Shown here piece by piece: positions 1 through 7,402 of a stretch of 27,948 nt of DNA. The notes beneath the pieces are model-generated. The model had not been told where the DNA came from and did no database searches. It saw only the letters and a program-made list of their open reading frames with translations. Source of the stretch: a virus; IMG/VR virus record IMGVR_UViG_3300050821_015718, positions 1 to 27,948 of that record; one strand, written 5' to 3'. Positions within the stretch are counted from its first letter, which is position 1. Each line of letters opens with the position of its first letter. The translations under genes and the position numbers were made by a program.

Positions 1-1361
1 GCGAAGTCCGAGAACGAGCCGGGCGCACTGTAGTAGATAGTCGGCCCATTCGCAACCCACACATGACCTGTATAAGTCTCAACCGCTGACCCCTGGATAG
101 CAAACGGCATGATGGAGATCGTAGCGGTCGCGACCGTGACAGTATCCGTCACCGCGAGCGTCGGCGGAGTATTCGACCCATAAAGGCCGCCGCTCGTCAC
201 CGTCACCGAAGTGATGACGCCGCTCAGGTTGATGACCGGCGAGTAAGATGCCTGCGCAACCGGCGAGCCGCCACCCGAGCCCGTCACCGTCGCCGAAGGC
301 GAGTAGTTCGTCCCGGTCGGCGTGCCAGTGACGCTGCTGACGTAGTAGCCGCCGCTGTCGCTGACCGTCAGGGTGGGCGGCACCGAGCTATAATACTCGT
401 TGCCGACAGTGAACCCCGAGGGGATAGGCGTTGCAGCCGTGATGACTCCCCCGACTACAGTCAGAGCTACGTTGATCTCCGTCGTAACCGGCGAACCACC
501 GCTCACCGAAACCGTCGCAAATTGACTGTAGCCGCTGCCGCCATTATCGACCGAAATGTCATGCACGTAGAAGCGAACACCGGACTGCTGCATATGCGCG
601 GTCAGCACCGCACCCGAGCCGCCGGTATTCTGCGTCAGAACTGCCGTCAACGATGCGCCGGACCCGCTCGTCGTTCCGCCGTTCATGGTCAGGGTCGGAG
701 CATCGCCAGATTGAAAACCCGTGCCGGGGTTGGTGATCACGACCGAGGTCACTTGCCCGTTGGACACGCTCGCCTGCGCCATGGCGCCCGTGCCGTGACC
801 GCCCGCTATGACGATCGCGGGCGGATTCTTGTAGCCCTTGCCCGCACCAGTAAGCACCACTGTCGGCGACAGGGAGCCGGCACCGTAGACATTATTTCCG
901 TCCCAAACCCAATACCCGTTAGTTTGAGCAGAAACTAAAATAAGAAATTGTTGTCCCCACTGGCTGACCCCTTGGTTGAGAATCGAAGGATTGATAATTT
1001 TACTAGCCGCCAACAGGTTCGTCGTCACGCCCGTGTCGGTGCGCACCGCGACCACCGAGCCGTCGGAGAGAAAGACGATGCAATAAGGCGTTGCCCCGAT
1101 GTTGAAGAACCCAAAGAAAACGATCGTAAGCCCGCCCGGCACCGTGTAAAGCGTAGTCCCAACACCGAATAGCGTGCGAAGGTTGTTGGGACCGATGGGG
1201 AAAAACCCGTCGAGCCAGTAAGCGTGCTCGTCGTCGATGCCAGCACGCACCGACGAGGTATCCATGCCCATCCACTTCTCAAATATAAGGGGCTGCGGTC
1301 CCGCCGGCAAATACGGATTCGATTCTTCCTGAACAGGCTGTTGCGGGTCTTCGAGGGACAT
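1..1361 (-). CDS. Virion (stopper/tail-type) protein with beta-repeat insertion, partial
   Basis: The frame is open from an ATG at 1361 to the left edge, so about 453 N-terminal residues are seen and the C-terminus is missing. The ATG overlaps the stop of the upstream neck gene (ATGA), and no separate ribosome site is visible. Residues 1-160 look like a structural domain (EKWMGMDTSS, WVWDGNNVY). Residues about 165-420 are glycine/threonine-rich beta repeats of the type GxGY-x-PPT followed by V-T-S-V-x-V-T. The core fold seems to resume with HVWVANGPTIYYSAPGSF near the edge. The position directly after two neck proteins suggests a head-tail stopper or tail tube/hub component. The family assignment is inferred from context and style, not from a recognised signature. 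Confidence 0.8.
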   Translation of the reverse strand, partial: MSLEDPQQPVQEESNPYLPAGPQPLIFEKWMGMDTSSVRAGIDDEHAYWLDGFFPIGPNNLRTLFGVGTTLYTVPGGLTIVFFGFFNIGATPYCIVFLSDGSVVAVRTDTGVTTNLLAASKIINPSILNQGVSQWGQQFLILVSAQTNGYWVWDGNNVYGAGSLSPTVVLTGAGKGYKNPPAIVIAGGHGTGAMAQASVSNGQVTSVVITNPGTGFQSGDAPTLTMNGGTTSGSGASLTAVLTQNTGGSGAVLTAHMQQSGVRFYVHDISVDNGGSGYSQFATVSVSGGSPVTTEINVALTVVGGVITAATPIPSGFTVGNEYYSSVPPTLTVSDSGGYYVSSVTGTPTGTNYSPSATVTGSGGGSPVAQASYSPVINLSGVITSVTVTSGGLYGSNTPPTLAVTDTVTVATATISIMPFAIQGSAVETYTGHVWVANGPTIYYSAPGSFSDF

Positions 1362-2290
1362 CAGATGCGCCCGTAGCGATTAGGCGCCTGCCCGATACGC
1401 GCATACTGGCTATAGCGCAGCAAGTGCATGTCAAATAGTTCTAGGTAAAATTTTGCCGCGTTGAAATTTTGAAGGTCAAGGTAGCACAGGTGAGCAGCAA
1501 AATATTTAACTGCCTCACTCCAAGGATCGGGAACAATCTCAACACTCAAATCCGTCACCAAATCTTGAGGTAGGCACAAGCAATCCAGCTCGTACTGGTA
1601 CGCCTGCGAGGGCAGCGGATAAACGTACAGGCTGCCCGCCGTACCCTGCCCAAACTGCGCCGCAAAGGCCGGCACGTACTGATAGCCCGCCGTGTATCGA
1701 CGAATCATCGACTGATAGTCCGAGAAGCTCGCGACGTAGAGCGTGTAACGATAGTTCGCGTAGATGACCGCCACCGAGCGCGCGTAATAGACCGCCCCCG
1801 CTCCGGGAAATGCACTCAAGTCGATGTCGGCGAAATTATAGACCTCCCTTCCTACGCTCAATTGATTGCTCAGCGACGTGTTCGCGACCGCTATCGCGCC
1901 AGTTCCCCCACCGTCCACGATCGTGAGCGCCGGCTGCCAATAGCCATATCCGCCGTAAGTGATGTCGATATTAACGACCTTGCCGCCGCTGATGATCGGC
2001 GCCGCAGTCGCCTGGCTGCCATTGGGAAACGGCCCGCTACCCGACGGAAAGTCAGGCGCGCTCACCGTCACGGTCGTGGCAGAGGTGTAGCCCGAGCCCT
2101 GCGCCGTCATGGTTGCCGACACCACCGACCCCGAGATGGGCGTGAGCACTCGCACACACTGCGCCCGCATCGCCACCTCGCGACGCGCAGTGTTGACGTG
2201 AGCGACCATGTCAAGCGGGTTGAGCAACTCCTGCTTCGCATCGCGGAGGAGGCGAACGGTATCCTTCATGTACGAATTTAGACTTGCCAT
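1361..2290 (-). CDS. Neck/head-tail connector-like protein, paralogue carrying a beta-repeat insert
   Basis: 309 residues from an ATG preceded by GGAG eight bases upstream. The frame stays open to 2437, but the extra residues are Cys/Arg-rich and overlap the previous gene, so the later start is preferred. It is a paralogue of the gene at 2409-3161: both have an N-terminal (V/I)NTAR motif, RVL, YNF, GS-x-Y-x-x-P, DC-x-C-x-P and AV-x-(Y/F)FAA. In this copy, residues about 53-145 are an added Gly/Thr-rich beta repeat (QGSGYTS, TYGGYGYWQP, DGGGTGA), placed between RVL and YNF. Its stop overlaps the next start. A role at the portal-tail junction is inferred from gene order after the capsid gene. 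Confidence 0.8.
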   Translation of the reverse strand: MASLNSYMKDTVRLLRDAKQELLNPLDMVAHVNTARREVAMRAQCVRVLTPISGSVVSATMTAQGSGYTSATTVTVSAPDFPSGSGPFPNGSQATAAPIISGGKVVNIDITYGGYGYWQPALTIVDGGGTGAIAVANTSLSNQLSVGREVYNFADIDLSAFPGAGAVYYARSVAVIYANYRYTLYVASFSDYQSMIRRYTAGYQYVPAFAAQFGQGTAGSLYVYPLPSQAYQYELDCLCLPQDLVTDLSVEIVPDPWSEAVKYFAAHLCYLDLQNFNAAKFYLELFDMHLLRYSQYARIGQAPNRYGRI

Positions 2291-2309
2291 GAGTGATTCT
2301 CCATGGCAT

Positions 2310-2352
2310 AAAAACGGGGTGCATGAACGCTGCAAACGTTCAGTTGCACCCC
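2310..2352 (-). terminator. Intrinsic terminator between the two neck paralogues
   Basis: On the minus strand, GGGGTGCA pairs with TGCACCCC, followed by a second paired block TGAACG/CGTTCA with a two-base bulge and a 7-base loop. The stem is followed directly by a TTTTT run (2310-2314). It lies in the 118-base gap between the neck genes and just ahead of the ribosome site of the downstream copy, so it could partly reduce transcription into the distal tail genes. Confidence 0.65.
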
Positions 2353-2408
2353 TGACCAAAACGACTTCCGGTTCACTTGCACAAAGAGTTTGCAAACAGC
2401 AACTAACA

Positions 2409-3161
2409 TCACTGACTCGCCGCCTTCTCAAGACCAAGCTTAGCCGTAAGCGTCAAATCGGGCGATTGCTCATACTGGTAACGCAGAACTGACGGATTCG
2501 CAAACTGCCGTGCGCGTCCCACAAACGTCTTGTACTGCCCAAACAAGCGCTCAGCGTCCGCAATCCGCGCATTTGTCTGCGACGACATGAGCGCGAGATA
2601 GGCGGCAAAAAACGGCACTGCGTCAGTGAAAAGATATGGTGTCGCCTCGACAGTCGCATCGTTCACCAAAGCGATCGGGTAACACACACAGTCACACGTG
2701 AGCACGTAGACCACGTCAGGCGGCGGATCCAGGTAAAAGCTCCCCGACGCCCCACTCCCCGTGCTCTGCCCGCTCGCCCCTTGCCCCAGTTGACTCCACT
2801 CGACCGGCGGGCCCGCCTGCGGCTCCGGGTTGTTCAAAGAAAACAGCTCGAACCACGGCCACGCGCGCGACTCGACGCGCTGAAACCCGTCTCCCACCGC
2901 ATAGCGCACCGAGCGCACATGAATCACGCCCTGCACGCCCGTCGTGGACGCGACCCCAACGTTAATGGATGAGAAGTTGTAAGCCCGCTGGTTAATGACA
3001 GTGTTGATCGTGCCAAGGACTCGGATTGCTTCACTTTCTCCCGCAAGCTGCCCACGTGCCGTGTTGATCCAGCCCGTCAGGTCAGACGTCGCGTAGAGTG
3101 GCGCCGGCGCCGCCGGATTCTGCAGGAGCTGCTGGGTTTGAAGCAAATACTGATTGAGCAC
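2409..3161 (-). CDS. Neck/head-tail connector-like protein, uninterrupted paralogue
   Basis: 250 residues from a GTG start with GGGAGG seven bases upstream. The N-terminus is helical (YLLQTQQLLQ, WINTARGQLA), then comes a mixed alpha/beta body with RVLGT, YNFSS, GSFYLDPPPD, TCDCVCYP and AVPFFAAYLA. The motif order matches the neighbouring gene at 1361-2290 but without the beta-repeat insertion, so it is likely the ancestral form. Proteins of this size and style after the capsid gene usually act in the connector/neck; this is context inference. The Cys-rich DCVCYP segment is shared by both copies. Confidence 0.8.
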   Translation of the reverse strand: MLNQYLLQTQQLLQNPAAPAPLYATSDLTGWINTARGQLAGESEAIRVLGTINTVINQRAYNFSSINVGVASTTGVQGVIHVRSVRYAVGDGFQRVESRAWPWFELFSLNNPEPQAGPPVEWSQLGQGASGQSTGSGASGSFYLDPPPDVVYVLTCDCVCYPIALVNDATVEATPYLFTDAVPFFAAYLALMSSQTNARIADAERLFGQYKTFVGRARQFANPSVLRYQYEQSPDLTLTAKLGLEKAASQ

Positions 3162-3179
3162 CGGCAGTCCTCCCGCCGG

Positions 3180-3404
3180 TCACACGCGCCTCAAGATCGG
3201 ATTGGCGGGCGTCGAGCGCTCAGCGTCCAACACAAAATACGACTGCGAGCCGTCGGCATTCAGGCACAACAGCCGCGAGTTAAGTTGCTGCGCCCGCGCC
3301 ATGGCGCCCGGCGTCGCACCCGAATCAGGCAGCGTATGCATCTTCTGCCCAAACTTCTGCCCGGCACCGACGCCCATAACCGCGAGGCTGTAAGTCTCAG
3401 CCAT
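3180..3404 (-). CDS. Small virion-region protein, 74 aa
   Basis: ATG immediately after the stop of the upstream gene (TAG-ATG), with no own ribosome site, which suggests coupled translation. It has a Gly/Ala/Gln-rich N-terminal half (VGAGQKFGQKM) and a C-terminal beta-type segment (SQSYFVLDAE). No family is recognised. The place between the repeat-bearing protein and the neck genes suggests a minor virion or assembly component. Confidence 0.6.
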   Translation of the reverse strand: MAETYSLAVMGVGAGQKFGQKMHTLPDSGATPGAMARAQQLNSRLLCLNADGSQSYFVLDAERSTPANPILRRV

Positions 3405-4595
3405 CTACGGCGCCGGCTGGTAAATCGCCACATCAGGCTTGGAGCCCATCGTGAGCACGATCGTGCTCGTACCAACGATTGTTCCCGTCGTGGCAGTGAC
3501 AGGATCGGAGATCAGCATCGGCGAAGGCGCCTGGAAGAACAGGCCGCCGTCGTAGATCGTACCCACCTGCGCCGCGATCGTGCCGGCGCCGCCGACCGTG
3601 AGCGCGATCTGAGCTGCGCGCGGACGACCGCGCAAGAAAAGGAAATCCTCCGAGTTGGTGAACGTACCCTGCGGCGGATAGCCGCCTGCAGTCGTCACGT
3701 AGGCAAGCGTGCCGGCGTCACCCGAGATCGTCGAGCCGCCAATCACGGAGGCGGTCACAACAGTCTGCAGCATCACCGGGTTGACGCTGCCCGATGTGCC
3801 CACGCCCGACACCACCAGCGAGATGTTCGCCGGGTTCGAAATCGGGTTGCCGGGGTTGGTGCAAAGCAGACCGGTGAGCGAGCCCGACGCACCGACCGTG
3901 AAGGTGATTGTCCCAAGCGTAATGCCCGTCGCGAGGTTCGGATCAGTCGGGTTCGGCAGGCACACCGCATTGAACGTGTTGCCCGTGTAACCCGCACCCG
4001 GATTGGTAAAGGTGAAGCCGCTGACGGTGCCGCCCGAGATCGTCGCGTAGCCCGACGCCGCGATGCCGCCAACACCGTTCGGGTTCGTGGCCACCGGAGG
4101 CGGCGAAGGAATGAGCACAATCGGCGGCACACCGTAACCGGCGCCCGCATTCGCGGTCACGATCGTCGCCGTGCTCATCGACAGCTGGCCGCCAACAATC
4201 GGCTGCCACGTCGAGCCGCCACCGCCCGTCACCGCAACCGTGGTGGACGCCTGCACGTAGCCCGAGCCGGGCGCAATGATCACACCACCGACCGGACAAC
4301 CGAGCCGGTTCGCGATGCGCACGTTGAACCCGTCGCTCTTGACGAACGAAACACCGTTGTTCCACGCCGCAGCAGCCGCGAATGTCCAAATGCCGGTAAC
4401 CGGATCCAGCATCTCCAACACAAGGTAGGACCCGAGCGACACGTACCAGTCGCCGGCAGGTATGGGCAACTGATCGCCCGCATTAAGGCAGACCTTGTTA
4501 GTCGAGACATCGATCGGCGCGTTCTGGAGCGCTGAGGGATAGAGGGCTTGAGGTAAAGAAAGCCCAATTCCAGGACCTGAAAGGGGAGCCGGCAC
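3405..4595 (-). CDS. Repeat-rich virion protein downstream of capsid (decoration/fibre-like)
   Basis: 396 residues from a GTG start with a strong AGGAGG site. Residues 1-100 form a distinct N-terminal domain (GDWYVSLGSYLVLEMLDPVTG). Residues about 105-290 contain several GxGY repeats (APGSGYVQAST, NAGAGYGVPP, NPGAGYTGNT), poor in charged residues and rich in Gly, Thr, Ser, Val and Pro. The C-terminal 100 residues (SEDFLFLRGRPRAAQIALTVGG) look like a separate beta domain. It follows the major capsid gene, the usual place for a head decoration or completion protein. The repeats resemble those in the genes at 1-1361 and 1361-2290. The function is inferred. Confidence 0.75.
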   Translation of the reverse strand: MPAPLSGPGIGLSLPQALYPSALQNAPIDVSTNKVCLNAGDQLPIPAGDWYVSLGSYLVLEMLDPVTGIWTFAAAAAWNNGVSFVKSDGFNVRIANRLGCPVGGVIIAPGSGYVQASTTVAVTGGGGSTWQPIVGGQLSMSTATIVTANAGAGYGVPPIVLIPSPPPVATNPNGVGGIAASGYATISGGTVSGFTFTNPGAGYTGNTFNAVCLPNPTDPNLATGITLGTITFTVGASGSLTGLLCTNPGNPISNPANISLVVSGVGTSGSVNPVMLQTVVTASVIGGSTISGDAGTLAYVTTAGGYPPQGTFTNSEDFLFLRGRPRAAQIALTVGGAGTIAAQVGTIYDGGLFFQAPSPMLISDPVTATTGTIVGTSTIVLTMGSKPDVAIYQPAP

Positions 4596-4606
4596 TGATT
4601 ACCTCC

Positions 4607-5659
4607 TCAGAACGACGCACTGGAAGCGGACAGGTTATAGCCCCAGAAACCCGAGCTGGACTTGGCCGAGACGAAGTTATAGCCGATCACCACAACGCCC
4701 TGCTGGCCAATCTGCCCAAGCGGCACCAACGAGTAGAAGCCACTAAAGTCAAACGCGGCATCCTCGCTGAGATACATCGCGGTGTACTTGACATTCACCC
4801 CGAACACGTTGCCCTGCGGCACAAAGTGGTCGGCAAAGATCGGCACGCCACTGACAATGAGGTTCGGGAACGAAGACCTGATCTCGATGTCCTTGCTACC
4901 CACTCCCGACATGCCGGGGTAGACAACCTGCTGCTCGTTTCCGATGAAGTCCTTATTGAGGGTCGCGTAGTCACCGGGCGACATAACAACGAAAGTCGGC
5001 GCCTCGCCGCCCGCATTGTTCGTGACATAAGCGAGCAACGTGGACATCGTCGAGCGCGTGAATCCGACCGTGCCGAGATTGAACGTACCCGACCCTAGAT
5101 TGATATACTGACCCTTGAAAGCCGAATTGCCCGCAGCCGTGCGCGAGATGCCGCCATAGGTCGGGAAATTGGTCCCGTCATCGAACGCATCCTGCATCGA
5201 ATTTGGGAACAGCGAGTTCGACGAGTTGTTTGTGAACGACAACCGCGCCATATTCTGCCGCGTCACCGCAAAAACGTCGTTCATCCTCGCCTTGAGGAGA
5301 CTGATCTCACGATCGGTCGCCTGCAGCACCGTCTCACCAAACGGGAGAGGCACCGGGACCACCCAATAGGCAAGATTCCACTGGCCGTTCTGAATACCGG
5401 GAGTGATGACGGGCGAATTGAAGCCGCCGCCGTAGCCAGTGAACTGGCCTTGCACCATCGACTGTCCTTGCATTGGGACAGTAATCTGGTTGAGACCGCC
5501 GGCCGCGCGCTGCGCATTACCGGTCATGTAAAAAAGGAAGGGACTTCCGAAGTAAATTTGTACAAAGAGACGCGGGACAAAAGCCCTGCGTACCACGGCC
5601 GACAACTCCTGGTAGAGTGAACCAGCAGCTGGCGCGACGCCAATACCCGGAAGTGGCAA
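4607..5659 (-). CDS. Major capsid protein
   Basis: 350 residues. The only well-placed start is TTG at 5659, five bases after a perfect AGGAGG; no in-frame ATG lies near the N-terminus. The body has features expected of an HK97-fold capsid subunit: an N-terminal arm, a long helix (DREISLLKARMNDVFAVTRQNMARL), a segment resembling the P-domain/A-domain junction (MSPGDYATL), a VSGVPIFADHFVP strand region and a glycine-rich C-terminal end. It comes directly after a scaffold-like gene. The assignment rests on length, order and style rather than a single diagnostic motif. A TTG start for what should be the most abundant protein is unusual. Confidence 0.88.
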   Translation of the reverse strand: MPLPGIGVAPAAGSLYQELSAVVRRAFVPRLFVQIYFGSPFLFYMTGNAQRAAGGLNQITVPMQGQSMVQGQFTGYGGGFNSPVITPGIQNGQWNLAYWVVPVPLPFGETVLQATDREISLLKARMNDVFAVTRQNMARLSFTNNSSNSLFPNSMQDAFDDGTNFPTYGGISRTAAGNSAFKGQYINLGSGTFNLGTVGFTRSTMSTLLAYVTNNAGGEAPTFVVMSPGDYATLNKDFIGNEQQVVYPGMSGVGSKDIEIRSSFPNLIVSGVPIFADHFVPQGNVFGVNVKYTAMYLSEDAAFDFSGFYSLVPLGQIGQQGVVVIGYNFVSAKSSSGFWGYNLSASSASF

Positions 5660-5673
5660 TTAAGCCTCCTGTT

Positions 5674-6270
5674 TTAGCGCCTCGACTGTCCGCGAATATC
5701 GCTCAACGCGTCCCGCGCAAGCTTGTCCACAACCGGGACCGACTCGCCGTGCGACTCAATGAGCTTCTTGAGGTCGGCCTGATCGTCCGCCGGCGGCTCC
5801 ATGAAGTTCCAAGAGCCGGGTCCTGTCCCGCTGTTCGCAACCAGCTGCTGCGGCGGATGAAGCTGGACGAAGTGGGCCCAAGCGATCTCCGGCTTGGTAA
5901 TACCCTCCTCCTCCATGATCTTGCGCACCGCCGCAACACCCTCGTCGGTGAGGTGCTGCTCGCGACGAAGCTTGTCGAGCCCGCGCTCAATCCCGGTGCT
6001 CAGCTCAGCAAGCTTCTTCTCCTGCTCGCGCGACGCCTTCTCATCAGCGAGTTGCTTCGACAGATCCTCGACCGACTTCGCGAGCGGCGCCACGCGCTGC
6101 TCCAGCGGGTCGGGCTGATCCAGCTCAGGAATCTCGGCCTTCGGATCAAAAGCCTTGTTGGCTTCAAGCAGCTTACGCCGCGCGGTCGGATTCTTCATCC
6201 ACGCGCCGATCTGCGCGCGCAGCTGGGAGTTAGCGCGAAACTCCTCCTCATCCACCTCGATGCGCGGCAT
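5674..6270 (-). CDS. Scaffolding-like protein
   Basis: 198 residues, highly charged, with a helical/coiled-coil centre at about residues 50-110 (LAKSVEDLSKQLADEKASRE) and a C-terminal basic tip (GQSRR). Phage scaffolds are typically small, acidic, coiled-coil proteins encoded just before the capsid gene and end in a basic patch that binds the capsid; all of this fits. The ATG follows the previous stop with no gap (TAA-ATG), so translation is likely coupled. No protease domain is visible, so capsid maturation would not use a scaffold-fused protease. Confidence 0.75.
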   Translation of the reverse strand: MPRIEVDEEEFRANSQLRAQIGAWMKNPTARRKLLEANKAFDPKAEIPELDQPDPLEQRVAPLAKSVEDLSKQLADEKASREQEKKLAELSTGIERGLDKLRREQHLTDEGVAAVRKIMEEEGITKPEIAWAHFVQLHPPQQLVANSGTGPGSWNFMEPPADDQADLKKLIESHGESVPVVDKLARDALSDIRGQSRR

Positions 6271-6450
6271 TTACTTGGTCCCGATGCTGGTGCCGGCATT
6301 CGGGAAGTGCGAGATCGTCAGCGCGGGCGAGGTCTCCTGAGCCGGCAAGTGCGACTTGCGCCCCTGGATCTGATCCTCCTCCATGCCCACCCGAACAATC
6401 TGGTCGTCACTCTTGGGAATCGACTTGGCGGAGTTGCGAAAGATATCCAT
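6271..6450 (-). CDS. Small protein of the head operon, 59 aa
   Basis: Starts at an ATG six bases after GGAG; the longer upstream frame lacks a good site and overlaps the previous gene. It begins MDIFRNSAKSIPKSDDQIVR, with a central Glu/Gln/Arg stretch and a C-terminus TISHFPNAGTSIGTK. A few residues of its tail (PNAG/PNSG, TSIG) resemble the tail of the zinc-ribbon protein at 9838-10383 (FPNSGART), perhaps a shared binding motif. No family is recognised. Confidence 0.65.
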   Translation of the reverse strand: MDIFRNSAKSIPKSDDQIVRVGMEEDQIQGRKSHLPAQETSPALTISHFPNAGTSIGTK

Positions 6451-6460
6451 GAATTTCTCC

Positions 6461-6634
6461 TCACACGTCGTGACCGCGCCTCGGACGCGTAATATTCTCG
6501 ACCGCAAGATCAGGACGCTTCCACTCGCCAGACATGCGCGGCGTACCGGGCGGCGTCTCCTCGCGCGTCATCCACACCGAGACGACCTCCTTGGTGGGAG
6601 GCATCGTCTCCTTGCACCGGAATAGGTCAGTCAC
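6461..6634 (-). CDS. Very small protein, 57 aa, GTG start
   Basis: A 57-codon frame begins at a GTG that overlaps the stop of the upstream gene (GTGA) and ends 10 bases before the next ATG; its stop is followed directly by the GGAG site of that gene. It reads MTDLFRCKETMPPTKEVVSV at the start and ends in an Arg-rich tail (TRPRRGHDV). It fills an otherwise empty 180-base gap in a tightly packed operon, and both junctions are those of a real gene. It resembles a small beta-hairpin protein; the function is unknown. Confidence 0.6.
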   Translation of the reverse strand: MTDLFRCKETMPPTKEVVSVWMTREETPPGTPRMSGEWKRPDLAVENITRPRRGHDV

Positions 6635-7059
6635 GCGGCCATCCCCGGCGCACCACCAGGCAGCGAAGCAGCCTGTGGCTGTCCCCCACCCTTGAGCGCC
6701 TGCATCTGCTGGTTGGCCTGCGTGGCCCGCATCATCGTGTTCTCGGCCATGCTCTTCTCGGACGCAGGTGTGACCGAGCCGGCCGGGACGTGCTTGGCGA
6801 GCGCGCCTAACGCCTTGAGGGCAGCCTTGCCGGCCTCAGAGGCGGAGCCAAGAAGCGGAATCGCCCGCTCCAACTGCTTCACGATCATGCCGAGCTGCTG
6901 CAACCCGGCAGCTTCGTAGCCCTTATTGGGGGTCGGGCCCGTCGCCGACGATACACCCATAGGAGACTGCGCAGCTTGAGAACCGCCGGGAGCAGGTTGA
7001 GACGAAGGGATGACGGGCACTTGTGGCAGCCTGTTACTTGCGCCGGCCGCGTCGCCCAC
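6631..7059 (-). CDS. Ala/Gly/Gln-rich head-region protein, 142 aa
   Basis: Low-complexity N- and C-termini rich in Pro, Gly, Gln and Ala flank a helical middle (LQQLGMIVKQLERAIPLLGS, KAALKALGALAKHVP). The middle could be an amphipathic or membrane-active helix pair. The apparent GTG start at 7059 has no ribosome site. A strong GGAG site and ATG lie at 7078 in another frame and encode a 14-residue peptide that stops at 7034, so the gene may be translated by re-initiation, or one base may be missing or extra in between. The position between portal and scaffold suggests a minor head component. Confidence 0.6.
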   Translation of the reverse strand: MGDAAGASNRLPQVPVIPSSQPAPGGSQAAQSPMGVSSATGPTPNKGYEAAGLQQLGMIVKQLERAIPLLGSASEAGKAALKALGALAKHVPAGSVTPASEKSMAENTMMRATQANQQMQALKGGGQPQAASLPGGAPGMAA

Positions 7060-7078
7060 GCCGATTGAACGTCAGCAT
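7034..7078 (-). CDS. 14-codon mini-ORF with strong ribosome site
   Basis: ATG at 7078 with GGAG seven bases upstream encodes MLTFNRRGRRGRRK and then a stop inside the following gene. The upstream end of its leader is a 40-base hairpin (7089-7128) whose last stem bases touch the ribosome site. It could be a basic leader peptide controlling the 142-aa gene, or the true N-terminus of that gene with a frameshift in this copy. Confidence 0.35.
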   Translation of the reverse strand: MLTFNRRGRRGRRK

Positions 7079-7088
7079 AGTGACTCTC

Positions 7089-7128
7089 CTTGTTGCGCAC
7101 GGGACTATTCCCGCACATGCGCAACAAG
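7089..7128. repeat. 40-base inverted repeat in divergent control region
   Basis: Perfect 11-bp arms, CTTGTTGCGCA (7089-7099) and TGCGCAACAAG (7118-7128), enclose a second 5-bp stem CGGGA/TCCCG with a CTAT loop. It lies between the minus-strand head genes and the plus-strand HTH gene at 7205. In minus-strand RNA the hairpin ends at the GGAG ribosome site of the 7078 start. It could be an operator for the HTH protein, a translational switch, or both. Confidence 0.6.
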
Positions 7129-7204
7129 AATCCGCCCGCCCCTTGCGAATCTCAATGGGGTTTGTTATGGACGTTCTAGGAGATATCAGAATGTTCTTGC
7201 GCGC

Positions 7205-7402
7205 ATGACGCCCGCCGACCAGTTTTTAGACGTCCGCGACTGCGCCAGGATACTCAAGATGAGCGCGCGATTCGTTTACCTCGCGCTGCGCTCAGGACGA
7301 GGCCCACGATACCAACGGTGGGGCGGCCCACGCGGACGCTACCGAATACGCTACTCCGACCTGATGCGATGGGCGCAGCGGTCGAACAGAAAGGGACAAT
7401 GA
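7205..7402 (+). CDS. Small HTH (excisionase/MerR-like) DNA-binding protein
   Basis: 65 residues on the strand opposite to its neighbours. The core DVRDCARILKMSARFVYLAL, followed by GRGPRYQRWGGPRGRYRIRYSDLMRW, fits the helix-turn-helix-plus-wing layout of HTH_17 proteins (excisionases and small regulators). The start ATG overlaps the TGA of a short upstream frame (ATG at 7166 or 7190, ending MFLRA), with AGGAGATATC as ribosome site, so it is probably translated by coupling. A role as local regulator of the divergent head genes, or as an excisionase remnant, is inferred. Confidence 0.7.
   Translation: MTPADQFLDVRDCARILKMSARFVYLALRSGRGPRYQRWGGPRGRYRIRYSDLMRWAQRSNRKGQ

Noticed and set aside
3138-4535. 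Long plus-strand open frame (465 codons)
   Set aside because: It is opposite to well-supported virion genes, is extremely Arg/His-rich and has no ribosome site. It is a shadow of the GC-rich coding strand.
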